Shown piece by piece: positions 1 through 8,725 of a stretch of 64,000 nucleotides of DNA. The position numbers and the translations under genes are program-made. Source of the DNA: Terrimesophilobacter sp964651535 (GTDB lineage Bacteria > Actinomycetota > Actinomycetes > Actinomycetales > Microbacteriaceae); the NCBI GenBank assembly GCA_964651535.1, contig CAZYYE010000001.1:248001-312000 (forward strand), written 5' to 3'. The notes under the pieces are model-generated. The model was not told the origin of the DNA and did no database searches. It worked only from the letters and a program-made list of their open reading frames with translations. Every line of letters starts with the position of its first letter. The stretch's first letter is position 1.

Positions 1-779
1 ACGCGAATCGCGACGGGAAGATTGGAAAATTCGGCGATGGCACGCGCGACGAGAACGGCACCGACCTCGTCCGCTCCGGGATACATGACGACGGAATGGC
101 CGTGAGGGAGAAATCTCATCCAGTATCGAAGCCAATCCTGCTCGGCGGAACCCGCGGAAAGACGGGCGGTGTCGTCGGCTGTCACTGCGAGGAAATCCAG
201 CGTCCCCTCTTCGACGAGTCGAAGTGCAGTGAGATTGACGACGTGATTGCGCATTCGCCGCAAGGCGAAGTCAGCGACAACATCGGAAGGAACGTCGGAT
301 TTCTCGAATGCGGGCGAAACGTCGGCGTGCCCAGCCAGACTGTGAATTTCTGCACCAAGTGCGTGGAGATCCTTGCCATAGGTGGACCAGTAGTCAGGTT
401 CTTCCGCGGCGGAATACGAATTGCTCGCTCGCATCACGAGCGATACTGCACTGATTTTCAGGGTTGGCCGGCGCGCGCGGGCCGTGCGAAGAACGTTGAG
501 GCGCGAGAGAGCCGTTTCTGTCGAATCGTGCCCTACTCGACCCCCAATCAGACCGCCAAAGCACAGCATGTCCAATGAGACGACAAGGTGATCAGTCGTG
601 GAATCTTCGGAGCGATCGAGCAGCCAGGAAGCAAGTTTTTCAGTATCACCTGGCGTTCGATAGTTCGGCAAAATCTTCGACGGCGGGACTTCGACCACAG
701 CTCCCGCAACTCGCGCGACGTCCTGGGGGAGCGAAACGTTGACGGGCCTGTCATCCAACGGCAGGAGTGCAATCCGCAT
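1..779 (-). CDS. DUF4127 family protein (3' part beyond window)
   Basis: The reading frame starts at an ATG at 779 and stays open to the left edge, so about 259 codons of the N-terminal part are visible. It begins MRIALLPLDDRPVN and later reads YPGADEVGAVLVARA. Both are typical of the uncharacterised DUF4127 family, whose members are about 500 residues, so roughly half is missing. An in-frame GTG at 797 is an alternative start; neither start has a convincing Shine-Dalgarno sequence. It lies 20 nt after the GntR stop on the same strand, so the two are probably co-transcribed. The biochemical function is unknown. Placement beside an amino-sugar uptake operon suggests a role with glycans, which is inference only. 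Confidence 0.82.
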   Translation of the reverse strand, partial: MRIALLPLDDRPVNVSLPQDVARVAGAVVEVPPSKILPNYRTPGDTEKLASWLLDRSEDSTTDHLVVSLDMLCFGGLIGGRVGHDSTETALSRLNVLRTARARRPTLKISAVSLVMRASNSYSAAEEPDYWSTYGKDLHALGAEIHSLAGHADVSPAFEKSDVPSDVVADFALRRMRNHVVNLTALRLVEEGTLDFLAVTADDTARLSAGSAEQDWLRYWMRFLPHGHSVVMYPGADEVGAVLVARAIAEFSNLPVAIR

Positions 780-799
780 GGCGGAAGGGGTCGACACGG

Positions 800-1540
800 T
801 TATGACTCGCGCAAGTGAGCGGGCCGGGTAATGGACACGGTGTAGGAGTACCGATCGCCGCGGTACAACGACTCCGCATACTCCACGGCTCGCCCGCGTG
901 AGTCAAAAGCCGTGCGTTGCACAAGGAATGCTGGCGAGAACGGTGGTACGAGTAGTTCGGCCGCGTCGGACTCGTTCAGCACTGTCGCTTGAATCGTCTG
1001 GTCTGCCCGCTCGACTGTGATGGCGAACCGTTTTGCGAGATCTTCGTAGAGAGAGTTCCCGTTGATGCCATTTTCAAGACCGGGCACCAGGGCTTGGGGA
1101 ATGCACACATCCTCAACGCAGATGGGGACCTCGTCTGCGGTCCGAACACGACGCACATGCACAACGGGCGTTGTCGGGCTGAGGCTCAAGGCGTACCCGA
1201 CCTTCATGCCGGCAGGTTCGACGCTGAGCTTCGCCGACAGCGACCCTGGGACCATGTCGCGCATTCTCATGTCCTCGGAGAATGAGGTGAACTCGAAGGA
1301 CTTGCTGATCTGAGATGCGCTGACAAACGTGCCGGACCCTTGTACCCGGTAAATGACGCCCTCTCGCTCAAGTTCCCCGAGGGCGTGTCGGATCGTCAAC
1401 CGATTCACATTGAGCTGCTCCGCAAGGTCCCGCTCGGTGGGCAACTTCTCGTGCGGCGCCAGACCCTGGTTGATCTTTGCCTTAAGGTGCTGTCGAACAA
1501 GCTCATGTTTTTTCAGCTGAGTTGAATCTGAGGCGACCAA
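800..1540 (-). CDS. GntR/HutC-family transcriptional regulator
   Basis: Predicted repressor with an N-terminal GntR winged helix (LPTERDLAEQLNVNRLTIRHALGELE split over about residues 35-65, ending in the wing GVIYRVQGSGTFV). A UTRA effector-binding domain fills the C-terminal two thirds. A TTG at 1540 is preferred because AGAGGA sits 6 nt upstream on the minus strand. The longer ATG frame from 1591 would run into the operator region. It is divergent from the ABC-importer/nanE/ROK operon and presumably controls both directions through the TGGT..ACCA boxes between them. HutC-type members bind sugar phosphates such as GlcNAc-6-P; a NagR/DasR-like role here is inferred from the operator shape and neighbours. 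Confidence 0.9.
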   Translation of the reverse strand: MVASDSTQLKKHELVRQHLKAKINQGLAPHEKLPTERDLAEQLNVNRLTIRHALGELEREGVIYRVQGSGTFVSASQISKSFEFTSFSEDMRMRDMVPGSLSAKLSVEPAGMKVGYALSLSPTTPVVHVRRVRTADEVPICVEDVCIPQALVPGLENGINGNSLYEDLAKRFAITVERADQTIQATVLNESDAAELLVPPFSPAFLVQRTAFDSRGRAVEYAESLYRGDRYSYTVSITRPAHLRES

Positions 1541-1560
1541 TGAATTCCTCTCGTTCAAAA

Positions 1561-1640
1561 TGGTACTGACCAATATCTTGACACCGCCCAATACCTATGT
1601 CAATATTTCCGCCAAGGCGCAAACTTGGTCTATTCCAGTT
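1561..1640. promoter_or_regulatory. Divergent promoter region with two TGGT..CCA operator-like boxes
   Basis: TGGTACTGACCA (1561-1572) is an inverted repeat, and TGGTCTATTCCA (1626-1637) closely resembles the DasR/NagR box TGGTCTAGACCA. Between them TTGACA at 1578-1583 (plus) and TTGACA at 1603-1598 (minus) face each other, with weak -10 candidates 17 nt away (CAATAT at 1601-1606; CAAGAT at 1580-1575). The layout suits two overlapping divergent promoters with an operator on each side, recognised by the adjacent GntR protein. Binding is inference. Confidence 0.55.
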
Positions 1641-1679
1641 TCCCGGTTATGCGCATCCTTACACCGAATGGAGTACATC

Positions 1680-2963
1680 ATGAAATCCAAATGGTCTCGT
1701 AGGGCGCGAGCTACTGCGCTTTCCGTTTCAGGTCTAATGGTCATTGCCCCGCTGGCTGCGTGCTCGACCGGCGACGGTGGTGACGGTTCGCAAGGGCCAA
1801 CCACAATCACGTTCTCCTATCTTTGGTCCGGACCAGAGGCAGAATCTTTGGAAAAGATCATCGCTGACTACAACGCGAGTCAGAGCGAGGTCAAGGTTAT
1901 CGGAGTCTCCAGTCCTGACTTCCAAAAGCAATTGACGTCGATGTCCTCGTCCAACGGGTCCTTCGACATCTCGGACAACTTCGGCGATGTTGTTGGCTCC
2001 TGGGCATCCAAGGGGATCCTGGCGCCACTCGACGACTACAACATCGACATGAGCGGCTTCGTCCCCAGCTCCCTGACTCAAATGAAGTATGAAGGAAAGA
2101 CGTACTCCCTTCCTATCGCGATCCACAGTCAACTCTTGATGTACAACAAGAAGATGTTTGCGGATGCCGGCGTCAAGGTTCCGACGACCATGGATGAGCT
2201 CGCCGATGCCGCCCTCGCACTGACCAAGACCGATGCAGATGGAAACATCATCCAGCTTGGTCTGGGTGAAGCCGCACCCGGTGCAACTCAGCGGATGATC
2301 GCTGCGGCGTTTGGCGGATCGTGGTGGGACAAGGATGGACAGCCGACACCCTTGAACGACGGCAACATCCAGGCAATGACCTGGTACCAAGACCTTGTGA
2401 ACCAGATCGGGCCCGACAAGATTGCCAAGTTCGTTGCCGGATACGGTCAGTACCAGTCGGATCAGGACCCATTCTTCAGCGGAAAGCTGGCGATGCGGAT
2501 AGACGGCGAGTGGAATGGCGTCGGCATCCCGAAAGTCGCTCCCGACCTGGAGTGGGGTGTGATCACGATTCCGGGCGCATCTTCTCAGTTCAAAGACACG
2601 ACGGAAGTGACCGCAAGCACGCTGTTCATCCCAGCCAATTCGAAGCACAAGGAAGCGGCCGCGAAGTTTCTTGCCTACATGGTGAGCCCGGACGCGATGA
2701 AAGCCTTCACGGTCGCGCTCGGTAACATGCCAGCGCTGACATCGCTTCTGGACAGTTCAGCCGACTACTCTGCCATTGAGAACTTCAGCGTCTTCGCTGA
2801 AGCATTGAAGAGCCCCAACGCCTACGCGCCCTCCAGTGCGGTCAGCGCCGGCGAGTACATGACTGATTTGAACAAGGCGTTCGACTCGATAGCCAGCGGG
2901 AACGAGACCCCCAAGAAAGCTTTGGAACAGGTTGAGTCTCGCGTTTCGAGCTACTCCAAGTAA
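1680..2963 (+). CDS. ABC sugar-transport substrate-binding lipoprotein
   Basis: Extracellular solute-binding protein of the family-1 (MalE/UgpB) type, 427 residues. The signal peptide has basic residues and a hydrophobic stretch ending in the lipobox PLAAC, with the lipidated Cys at about residue 28, so it is membrane-anchored outside the cell. The ATG at 1680 is chosen because GGAG lies 6 nt upstream; the upstream in-frame ATG at 1560 overlaps an operator. It is first in an operon with two permeases, nanE and a ROK kinase. The substrate is therefore probably an amino sugar such as N-acetylmannosamine or a sialic-acid-related sugar (inference). No ATPase gene is in the operon, so a shared MsiK-type ATPase elsewhere is expected. 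Confidence 0.9.
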   Translation: MKSKWSRRARATALSVSGLMVIAPLAACSTGDGGDGSQGPTTITFSYLWSGPEAESLEKIIADYNASQSEVKVIGVSSPDFQKQLTSMSSSNGSFDISDNFGDVVGSWASKGILAPLDDYNIDMSGFVPSSLTQMKYEGKTYSLPIAIHSQLLMYNKKMFADAGVKVPTTMDELADAALALTKTDADGNIIQLGLGEAAPGATQRMIAAAFGGSWWDKDGQPTPLNDGNIQAMTWYQDLVNQIGPDKIAKFVAGYGQYQSDQDPFFSGKLAMRIDGEWNGVGIPKVAPDLEWGVITIPGASSQFKDTTEVTASTLFIPANSKHKEAAAKFLAYMVSPDAMKAFTVALGNMPALTSLLDSSADYSAIENFSVFAEALKSPNAYAPSSAVSAGEYMTDLNKAFDSIASGNETPKKALEQVESRVSSYSK

Positions 2964-2975
2964 GCGGGAAAACTA

Positions 2976-3935
2976 GTGTCACTGCGTCGCCCGGCTTCCG
3001 CACAGACGATACTTTCGTCCGCGCGGAAGCCGGGCGGTCGCTCGTCGCGTCGCGCATTGTGGCTCGGTCTAGCGTTTGCTTCGCCCTTCATCATCGGATT
3101 TCTTTTCCTGTTTGCCTATCCGATTGCGGCATCCGCGTTTTACAGCTTCACCGACTTCAACTTGTTTCAGACACCGCGTTGGGTCGGTCTGGACAACTAT
3201 TCACAAATGTTCGGGAATCCAACGTTCTGGCAGTCCCTGGGGAACACGCTGTACCTCACGGTCATCGGTGTCCCGTTGGCAATCATCATCTCGCTGGCAG
3301 GCGCCCATCTCTTGAATTTTCCGGTCAAAGGGCAACCGCTTTATCGGGCACTCGTCTATCTACCATCCATCGTGCCCATCGTCGTTGGCGGCTACCTCTG
3401 GCGCTGGCTGCTCAATACGCAGTACGGATTCCTCAACTACTTTCTGGGGTTGTTCGGGATTGACGGTCCGGCCTGGCTCCAGGAGCCCGATTGGACGAAG
3501 CCTGCAATCCTGCTGATGACCTTCTGGACGGTTGGCGGAACCACAATCATTTATCTCGCCGCGCTCAAGGATGTTCCACAGGAGCTCTACGAAGCGGCGG
3601 AAATCGACGGGGCCGGTGCCTGGCGCAGGTTCCTCAATGTCACGTGGCCGATGATCAGCCCCGTCACTCTCTTCCAGGTGATCGTGACCTTGATTGCCTT
3701 CCTCCAAATCTTCACCCAACCGTTCATCCTCGCGCAGGAACGACTCAACACACCATCCGCAGGTCCAGGGGGATCCATGCTGACGTTTGCCATGTCCTTG
3801 TACCAAAATGCCTTCGCGTTTCTCAAAATGGGTTACGCATCAGGGATGGCCTGGGTGCTGTTCGTGCTGACGCTTGTCATCACGCTCATCGTGCTCGCCA
3901 CATCGAAGAAGTGGGTGCACAGTGCCAACAATTAG
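2976..3935 (+). CDS. ABC sugar-transport permease, MalF/UgpA type
   Basis: Integral membrane subunit of the importer, 319 residues with six predicted membrane segments. The cytoplasmic EAA loop is visible near residue 208 (YEAAEIDGAGAWRRFLNVTWP), the site that contacts the ATPase. It begins at GTG 2976, 12 nt after the binding-protein stop, with only a weak Shine-Dalgarno sequence. Its last 14 nt overlap the second permease. It should pair with that permease to form the heterodimeric channel. Confidence 0.92.
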   Translation: MSLRRPASAQTILSSARKPGGRSSRRALWLGLAFASPFIIGFLFLFAYPIAASAFYSFTDFNLFQTPRWVGLDNYSQMFGNPTFWQSLGNTLYLTVIGVPLAIIISLAGAHLLNFPVKGQPLYRALVYLPSIVPIVVGGYLWRWLLNTQYGFLNYFLGLFGIDGPAWLQEPDWTKPAILLMTFWTVGGTTIIYLAALKDVPQELYEAAEIDGAGAWRRFLNVTWPMISPVTLFQVIVTLIAFLQIFTQPFILAQERLNTPSAGPGGSMLTFAMSLYQNAFAFLKMGYASGMAWVLFVLTLVITLIVLATSKKWVHSANN

Positions 3936-4815
3936 CGCGCCGGTGCCCACCGTGCTGCACGCCGACGTTCAAACTCCCAGGAGGCGAACTCCGTCTCGGC
4001 ACAGATTGCGGCAGGTTCGCCGCTACATCCTCGTGATCCTCCTGGCGCTGATCTTCCTTTTCCCGCTGCTCACGATGGTTTCCACTGCCTTCAAACTGCC
4101 TTCGGATGTCTTCCACGCACCGCCCAGCCTCTGGCCCAAAGAGTGGACTCTTGCCAACTTCGCGGAAGCATTCGATCAGATCCCGGTTTGGCAGTATTTG
4201 GCAAACACTCTCTTCATCAGCGGGATGAGCGTGCTCGGAACGGTGCTCGCGTGCCCGCTCGTCGCGTACGCATTGGCGAAAGTGCGGTGGCGCGGTGCAA
4301 AGCCGCTACTCATCGTCGTGCTCGCGACCATGATGCTGCCGCCCCAGGTGACGATGATCCCGATCTTCCTCATTTGGAACGGCCTCGGAGCAGTAGGTAC
4401 GTATCTTCCGTTGATCATTCCGGCGTTCCTCGGCACCCCATTCTTCATTTTCCTGATTCGCCAGTTTCTGTTGGGTGTGCCCGATGAGTTGATCGAGGCG
4501 GCGCGAATCGATGGAGCATCGGAGTTTCGCACGTACGCCACTATTGTTCTTCCCATTGCTCGTCCTGCGATCATCACTGCCGCAATTTTCCAGTTCATGT
4601 GGGCATGGACGGACTTTCTCAATCCGTTGATTTACCTGAACGACGCGTCGACTTACACGTTATCCATTGGGCTCTATTCGTTCTTCGGTCAAAATACCGT
4701 TGCCTGGGGGCCTTTGATGGCAGCGTGTGTCCTCTTCACTCTTCCAGCCCTCCTGCTGTTCCTTCTCGGCCAGCGGTTTTTCATCGGGGGGATCAGTACG
4801 GGGGCCCTCAAATGA
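3922..4815 (+). CDS. ABC sugar-transport permease, MalG/UgpE type
   Basis: Second channel subunit, 297 residues with six predicted membrane segments. The EAA loop reads IEAARIDGASEFRTYATIVLP about 90 residues from the C-terminus. The start chosen is GTG 3922, inside the end of the first permease gene; a longer frame from 3874 would overlap more and adds an Arg/Ser-rich, non-membrane leader. The stop overlaps the nanE start (ATGA at 4812-4815), which indicates translational coupling. Confidence 0.9.
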   Translation: MPTISAPVPTVLHADVQTPRRRTPSRHRLRQVRRYILVILLALIFLFPLLTMVSTAFKLPSDVFHAPPSLWPKEWTLANFAEAFDQIPVWQYLANTLFISGMSVLGTVLACPLVAYALAKVRWRGAKPLLIVVLATMMLPPQVTMIPIFLIWNGLGAVGTYLPLIIPAFLGTPFFIFLIRQFLLGVPDELIEAARIDGASEFRTYATIVLPIARPAIITAAIFQFMWAWTDFLNPLIYLNDASTYTLSIGLYSFFGQNTVAWGPLMAACVLFTLPALLLFLLGQRFFIGGISTGALK

Positions 4816-5513
4816 TCGACCGCATCTCCAGCTCGTCCATAGATTCGCTCGCAGGAGGACTCGTTGTTTCGGTGCAGGCTCGGTCAGGAAGTCCGTTGCG
4901 GTCCACTTTGATCATTGCCGCAATATCGTTGGCGATTCTGGAATCGCGACCCGCAGGACTCCGCCTGAACGGTCCGGAGGACATTCGCGCCGTGCGACCT
5001 CTGACCGACCTTCCGATCATCGGATTGCACAAGGTGACTAGCGACCGCAGGAGTGTCATTACTCCCAGCCTCGCGCTTGCGGCGGGCCTTGCTGAAGCCG
5101 GAGCCGACATCATTGCCATAGATGCAACGACAGAGGTTCTGGGAGAGGACTTTTCACTCATCGCAACCGTAGCCCAGGAGACGGGGCTTCCGGTCATGGC
5201 GGATGTTTCAACACTTGCTGAGGGTCGGCGCGCTTGGGAAACCGGCGCTGCGCTTGTTGGAACAACTCTCTCTGGTTACACGCCGGAATCTGGTTCCTTC
5301 GATGGGGGCCCCGATCTTGCCCTCGTTTCGGGCCTTGCTGATGTTGGCGTTCGAGTGGTGGCTGAGGGACGTTACCGTACACTCGCTGACGTGAAGTCGG
5401 CTTTTGAACTGGGAGCGTATTCAGTCGTTGTGGGTGGCGCAATCTCTGATCCGTCCGCTATCGCGGCGCGCTTTATCGGGGCAAGTCCGCGCGGTCGCGC
5501 GCTCCCGTCATGA
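4812..5513 (+). CDS. nanE: Putative N-acetylmannosamine-6-phosphate 2-epimerase
   Basis: A TIM-barrel enzyme of 233 residues, the usual NanE length, that converts ManNAc-6-P to GlcNAc-6-P. Family motifs visible in order are PIIGLHKV, ADIIAIDATTE, VMADVSTLAEG, GTTLSGYTPES, VVAEGRY and the phosphate-binding VVVGGAIS. The N-terminal segment reads GGLVVSVQA, where many NanE proteins have a Cys (VSCQ) in place of the second Val. It is coupled by ATGA overlaps to the upstream permease and to the downstream ROK kinase, which together make a ManNAc uptake and phosphorylation route. Confidence 0.9.
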   Translation: MIDRISSSSIDSLAGGLVVSVQARSGSPLRSTLIIAAISLAILESRPAGLRLNGPEDIRAVRPLTDLPIIGLHKVTSDRRSVITPSLALAAGLAEAGADIIAIDATTEVLGEDFSLIATVAQETGLPVMADVSTLAEGRRAWETGAALVGTTLSGYTPESGSFDGGPDLALVSGLADVGVRVVAEGRYRTLADVKSAFELGAYSVVVGGAISDPSAIAARFIGASPRGRALPS

Positions 5514-6430
5514 ATCCACTTGCAATAGGCATCGACATCGGCGGAACCAAGTTGTCCGTCGGGGTCGTGGGCTCGAGTGGTCTCGTTGATGGCTCCCTGA
5601 TGACGGAGAGCACGCCTGCGCGTCAGGGCGCAGAAGCAATTGTCTCGCTGGCGGGGCAGATGGTGAAGGCACTCCACGGCTTTGGCGACGTTTCCCCAAC
5701 GATTGGGGTGGGTTCTGCTGGAGTGATCAGCGCCGATGGGTCCATTCTTTCGGCTACGAACTCCATTCTGGGCTGGCAAGGCTTCGATCTTGGCCCCGCG
5801 ATGACGAAAGAATTTGGTCGGCCGGTGCGGGTAATCAACGATGTGCACGCGGCGGCGCTTGGTGAGTCGCGTTTCGGTGTCGGAACGAGGCTCGGGTCGT
5901 TCCTCATGGTGACAGTGGGAACGGGCGTGGGCGGGGCCATCTTTCGTGACGGCCAGGTTCTTGTAGGGGCGTCCGGCACTGCGGGGTCTCTCGGGCACAC
6001 GGCCGCGAGAAACCAACTCCCTCGCGTGTGCACATGCGGTCAGTCCGGGCACATTGAGGCGTATGCGTCCGGCCCCGCAATCGAGCGTGCGTTTGCTGAC
6101 GCGACTGGTCGGAAGATTCGTCTGAAGGAAATCGCCGTTCTTGCGGTGGGCCGTGAACACTTGGGTGATGAGGTGGTGGCGAACGAAGTCATAGGTTCTG
6201 CGGCCGCGATTCTGGGTGTGGGACTTGCTGACGCTTTGAACCTCGAGGATCTTGACGCGGTTGTCATTGGCGGCGGAGTCGCATCCATCGGCAATACATA
6301 TCTGGATGCGGTCCGGGCGGCTTTTGTCTCTGCAGCGCTTCCCGGCCCTTCGAAGGCAGCCATCCTCAGCGCGTCGCTGGGTCCGCTGGCGACCGTCGTT
6401 GGTGCCGGAACATATGCATCGCAGATGTGA
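5510..6430 (+). CDS. ROK-family sugar kinase (probable ManNAc kinase)
   Basis: A 306-residue ROK protein with the phosphate loop DIGGTK at residues 9-14, a second nucleotide motif GTGVGGAIF, and the zinc/sugar motif CTCGQSGHIEAYAS. In this motif the usual third Cys (CxCGxxGC) is His, as in several actinobacterial ROK kinases. There is no N-terminal helix-turn-helix, so it is a kinase and not a ROK repressor. Coupling to nanE suggests it phosphorylates imported N-acetylmannosamine (NanK role); a glucokinase or GlcNAc kinase cannot be excluded. Confidence 0.87.
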   Translation: MNPLAIGIDIGGTKLSVGVVGSSGLVDGSLMTESTPARQGAEAIVSLAGQMVKALHGFGDVSPTIGVGSAGVISADGSILSATNSILGWQGFDLGPAMTKEFGRPVRVINDVHAAALGESRFGVGTRLGSFLMVTVGTGVGGAIFRDGQVLVGASGTAGSLGHTAARNQLPRVCTCGQSGHIEAYASGPAIERAFADATGRKIRLKEIAVLAVGREHLGDEVVANEVIGSAAAILGVGLADALNLEDLDAVVIGGGVASIGNTYLDAVRAAFVSAALPGPSKAAILSASLGPLATVVGAGTYASQM

Positions 6431-6450
6431 ATTTCCCCGTCAGCCACTGA

Positions 6451-6472
6451 GGAAGCTTTCTCAGCAGCTTCC
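6451..6472 (+). terminator. Possible weak terminator hairpin after the ROK gene
   Basis: GGAAGCT (6451-6457) and AGCTTCC (6466-6472) form a 7-bp stem with an 8-nt loop, 20 nt after the ROK stop. There is no T-run, so this is a weak candidate. Confidence 0.35.
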
Positions 6473-6552
6473 CACTCACCGTTGTTAGTGTCGCCCCCGG
6501 ATGCAAGCGGCGACGGCCGCACGGCCCCTTCTACCATGCAGCCCCTTCCACT

Positions 6553-7248
6553 ATGCAGCTGACTTCACGACATGCACTGCCCTCGCGACTCCGCGGCGCG
6601 GCGGATCGCTTGCGCATATCCTGGATCGTCCGCCAGCGCCTCGCGGTGGGCGCGAGCGTCCTCGCGTTCGGGTTCCTCGCCATCACAGCTGTTGCGCCTC
6701 CCGGCCCCTCGACAGCGGAGGAGATCATCGCCGGATACAACGCCCTGCACGCGCAGAAAGTGGCCGTTTCATCCATGGTTGTGCAGGCGTCCGTGGTGCG
6801 CGACGGCTACGGCGCGATGCCGGGCATCCCCCAACTGGCACGTCACGGCACCAACTACGATTGGGCGAAAATCGTGCTGATGAAGGGCGGATGGCCGGTT
6901 ACCGAAAACAACGTGACCGTCATCACCCGCTGGATGCGGCAGGAGAACGGTCCCGACAACTGGTTCAACCGCAACAATCCGCTCAACAACGGCTGGGGTT
7001 CGGGCGGCGGCGGCGGCACGGGAAGCTACGCGAATCTGCTGATCGCGGCCGACAACGCGGCGAAAGCCTTGCACACCCATCCCGGGTATGCCTCAATCAT
7101 CGCCGCGTTTGCAGCGGATGCCCCGACCGAAATCACCGAGCAGGCCATCTGGGCGTCCCCTTGGGCATCCGGGCACTACGCGTATGGCGGTCACTGGCAC
7201 TACTCGCCCGTCAAGGAAGTGACGGCGCCTGTTGGCGCCTGGGGTTAG
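6553..7248 (+). CDS. Secreted protein of unknown function, possibly lysozyme-like
   Basis: A 231-residue protein with an Arg-rich N-terminus and one hydrophobic segment (about residues 30-50), so it is exported or anchored by a single segment. The mature part contains ITRWMRQENGPDNWFNRNNPLNNGWG, split here as a Trp/Asn-rich stretch near residue 125, then a Gly run and a C-terminal Gly/His/Tyr-rich region. The spacing recalls glucosaminidase/lysozyme-like folds in which a Glu precedes an N-rich loop. No catalytic assignment is safe. It stands alone between the amino-sugar operon and a convergent gene. Confidence 0.7.
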   Translation: MQLTSRHALPSRLRGAADRLRISWIVRQRLAVGASVLAFGFLAITAVAPPGPSTAEEIIAGYNALHAQKVAVSSMVVQASVVRDGYGAMPGIPQLARHGTNYDWAKIVLMKGGWPVTENNVTVITRWMRQENGPDNWFNRNNPLNNGWGSGGGGGTGSYANLLIAADNAAKALHTHPGYASIIAAFAADAPTEITEQAIWASPWASGHYAYGGHWHYSPVKEVTAPVGAWG

Positions 7249-7289
7249 GCCCCACAAAATTAGGGTGCACGCCCGATAGCGGGTACCAG

Positions 7290-8036
7290 TCAGGGTTTCT
7301 TCGGCGGCCCGTCTGGCTTCCCGTTGCCGCCACCATTGCCTGAGTTGTTGCCGGTGCCCGAGTTGTTGCCGCGGTCCTCCTCAGGCGGACCGTGACCGTT
7401 TCCGTTCTCCTGCGCAGCCTCTGAAGTCTCCTGGCCGAACGTCCTGCCATCCTTGTTCGGATCCTGAGCGCGGTCGGACACCCAGCCGCCAAAGTTGTCC
7501 GGGTGGTTTGTGCTTGAGGGATCGAGTGGGCTGGTGCCCTCGTCCGATCCGGGTTCCGTGGATTCGTCCTCCTGCGGGCTCGGCGCAACCGTCGACTCAA
7601 TTGTCTGGACGTCGTCCTGCGGGCTCTGAACAACGGAGAACACGGCTGTGTCGAAGACGTCCTGCGCGCCTAGGGGAAGAATTCCTGCAGCGCCAGCTCC
7701 CGCCGTTGCTGCGACGGCAACACCAGCACCGAGCGCGATTTTGGCCACCAAGCCGAGTCCTGCAATGGAGGAGAGAACCCGGACCCTCGTCCGTGACGTA
7801 ACGCTCCCCGACTCCGATTCCGTGTTAGTCGAAATTCTCGAGCCGTCCAGTGGACCCAGTAGTAACGCCAGATCAATCGACGGACGCGCGGGCGAAGCAA
7901 ACACTGCCGCACGATATTCGGCAATCGCACCGACGAGAGGCGCGAGATCCGGGCGTGATTCAGGGACGTGGCCGGAAAGAACCGCCTCCACGTCGCGTTC
8001 TGAGATTCTGCGCATTCTCATCTCACTACCAGCCAT
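7290..8036 (-). CDS. Single-pass membrane protein coupled to an ECF sigma factor
   Basis: About 248 residues. An N-terminal charged region (RRISERDVEAVLSG) looks cytoplasmic and is followed by a hydrophobic Ala/Gly segment near residues 90-118. The long extracytoplasmic tail is acidic and Ser/Pro-rich and ends in Asn/Gly repeats and KPDGPPKKP. The ATG at 8036 is chosen; it overlaps the sigma gene stop by 11 nt, whereas the ATG at 8159 would overlap far more. Position and topology suggest an anti-sigma-like partner, but the zinc HxxxCxxC motif of ZAS anti-sigma factors is absent. Confidence 0.75.
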   Translation of the reverse strand: MAGSEMRMRRISERDVEAVLSGHVPESRPDLAPLVGAIAEYRAAVFASPARPSIDLALLLGPLDGSRISTNTESESGSVTSRTRVRVLSSIAGLGLVAKIALGAGVAVAATAGAGAAGILPLGAQDVFDTAVFSVVQSPQDDVQTIESTVAPSPQEDESTEPGSDEGTSPLDPSSTNHPDNFGGWVSDRAQDPNKDGRTFGQETSEAAQENGNGHGPPEEDRGNNSGTGNNSGNGGGNGKPDGPPKKP

Positions 8037-8622
8037 CGCTAACGCGGCCATCAGGGGTACGGCTTTGAGGAAAGTTTTTTCGCAACCGGTCAAGTGCTCG
8101 CCGCTGAAGCGCTTTAACGGCGCCAGGACGCTTGTCGAGAACCACCGCAATCTGGTCAATCGAAAGGTCAGCGATGATCCTCAACGCCATAACGCTCCGC
8201 TGATCCTCCGGAAGGGAATCGATAACGCGACGAACTGACGCGTCGCCTACCCGTTCGAGCGCCTCGTTCTCTGCGCTCGGTGAAATTCTCGGATCATTGG
8301 CCGCTGACAACTCGGAGCTTTCTCCCCTGCGCGAGCGCAATCTCAGCTCGTCCACCAATCGCCGATACGCGACCGTGAAGACGAACGATCGGAACTCGGC
8401 CTCACCGCCGACGAAGTGGGGTATCCGGTCGAAGACGGCGATGAAAGTTTCGCTCGTGAGATCCTCTGATTCGCGTGACCCTCGGGCTCGGAGGAACGCA
8501 TTCACTGCTGGCGCGTACTCCACCCACAGTGCCCCGAAAGCCCATTGTTCCGCGCTTTTGGCCGCGGCGAGCGCCGCAGCGAAGGTGGTTGCGCGCGAAT
8601 CAGCGTCGCCCTGAGTAGCCAC
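8026..8622 (-). CDS. RNA polymerase ECF-type sigma-70 factor
   Basis: A 198-residue protein with only sigma regions 2 and 4. Region 2 runs over about residues 30-90 (FGALWVEYAPAVNAFLRARG, SEDLTSETF, FRSFVFTVAYRRLVDELR). Region 4 is near residues 135-185 (LPEDQRSVMALRIIADLSI and the recognition helix IAVVLDKRPGAVKALQRRAL). It should direct RNA polymerase to an extracytoplasmic-stress-type regulon. It is translationally coupled to the membrane partner gene downstream. The target promoters are not evident in the window. Confidence 0.93.
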   Translation of the reverse strand: MATQGDADSRATTFAAALAAAKSAEQWAFGALWVEYAPAVNAFLRARGSRESEDLTSETFIAVFDRIPHFVGGEAEFRSFVFTVAYRRLVDELRLRSRRGESSELSAANDPRISPSAENEALERVGDASVRRVIDSLPEDQRSVMALRIIADLSIDQIAVVLDKRPGAVKALQRRALDRLRKNFPQSRTPDGRVSDGW

Positions 8623-8725
8623 GGCTTGATCGTAAGCCGAGTCGTGTCGAACACCGGGCAGGACCGTCCGACGCTGCAGTTTCCGTCACGACCCCCGTTG
8701 CAGGGCACGCGAATACAGTGGACGG

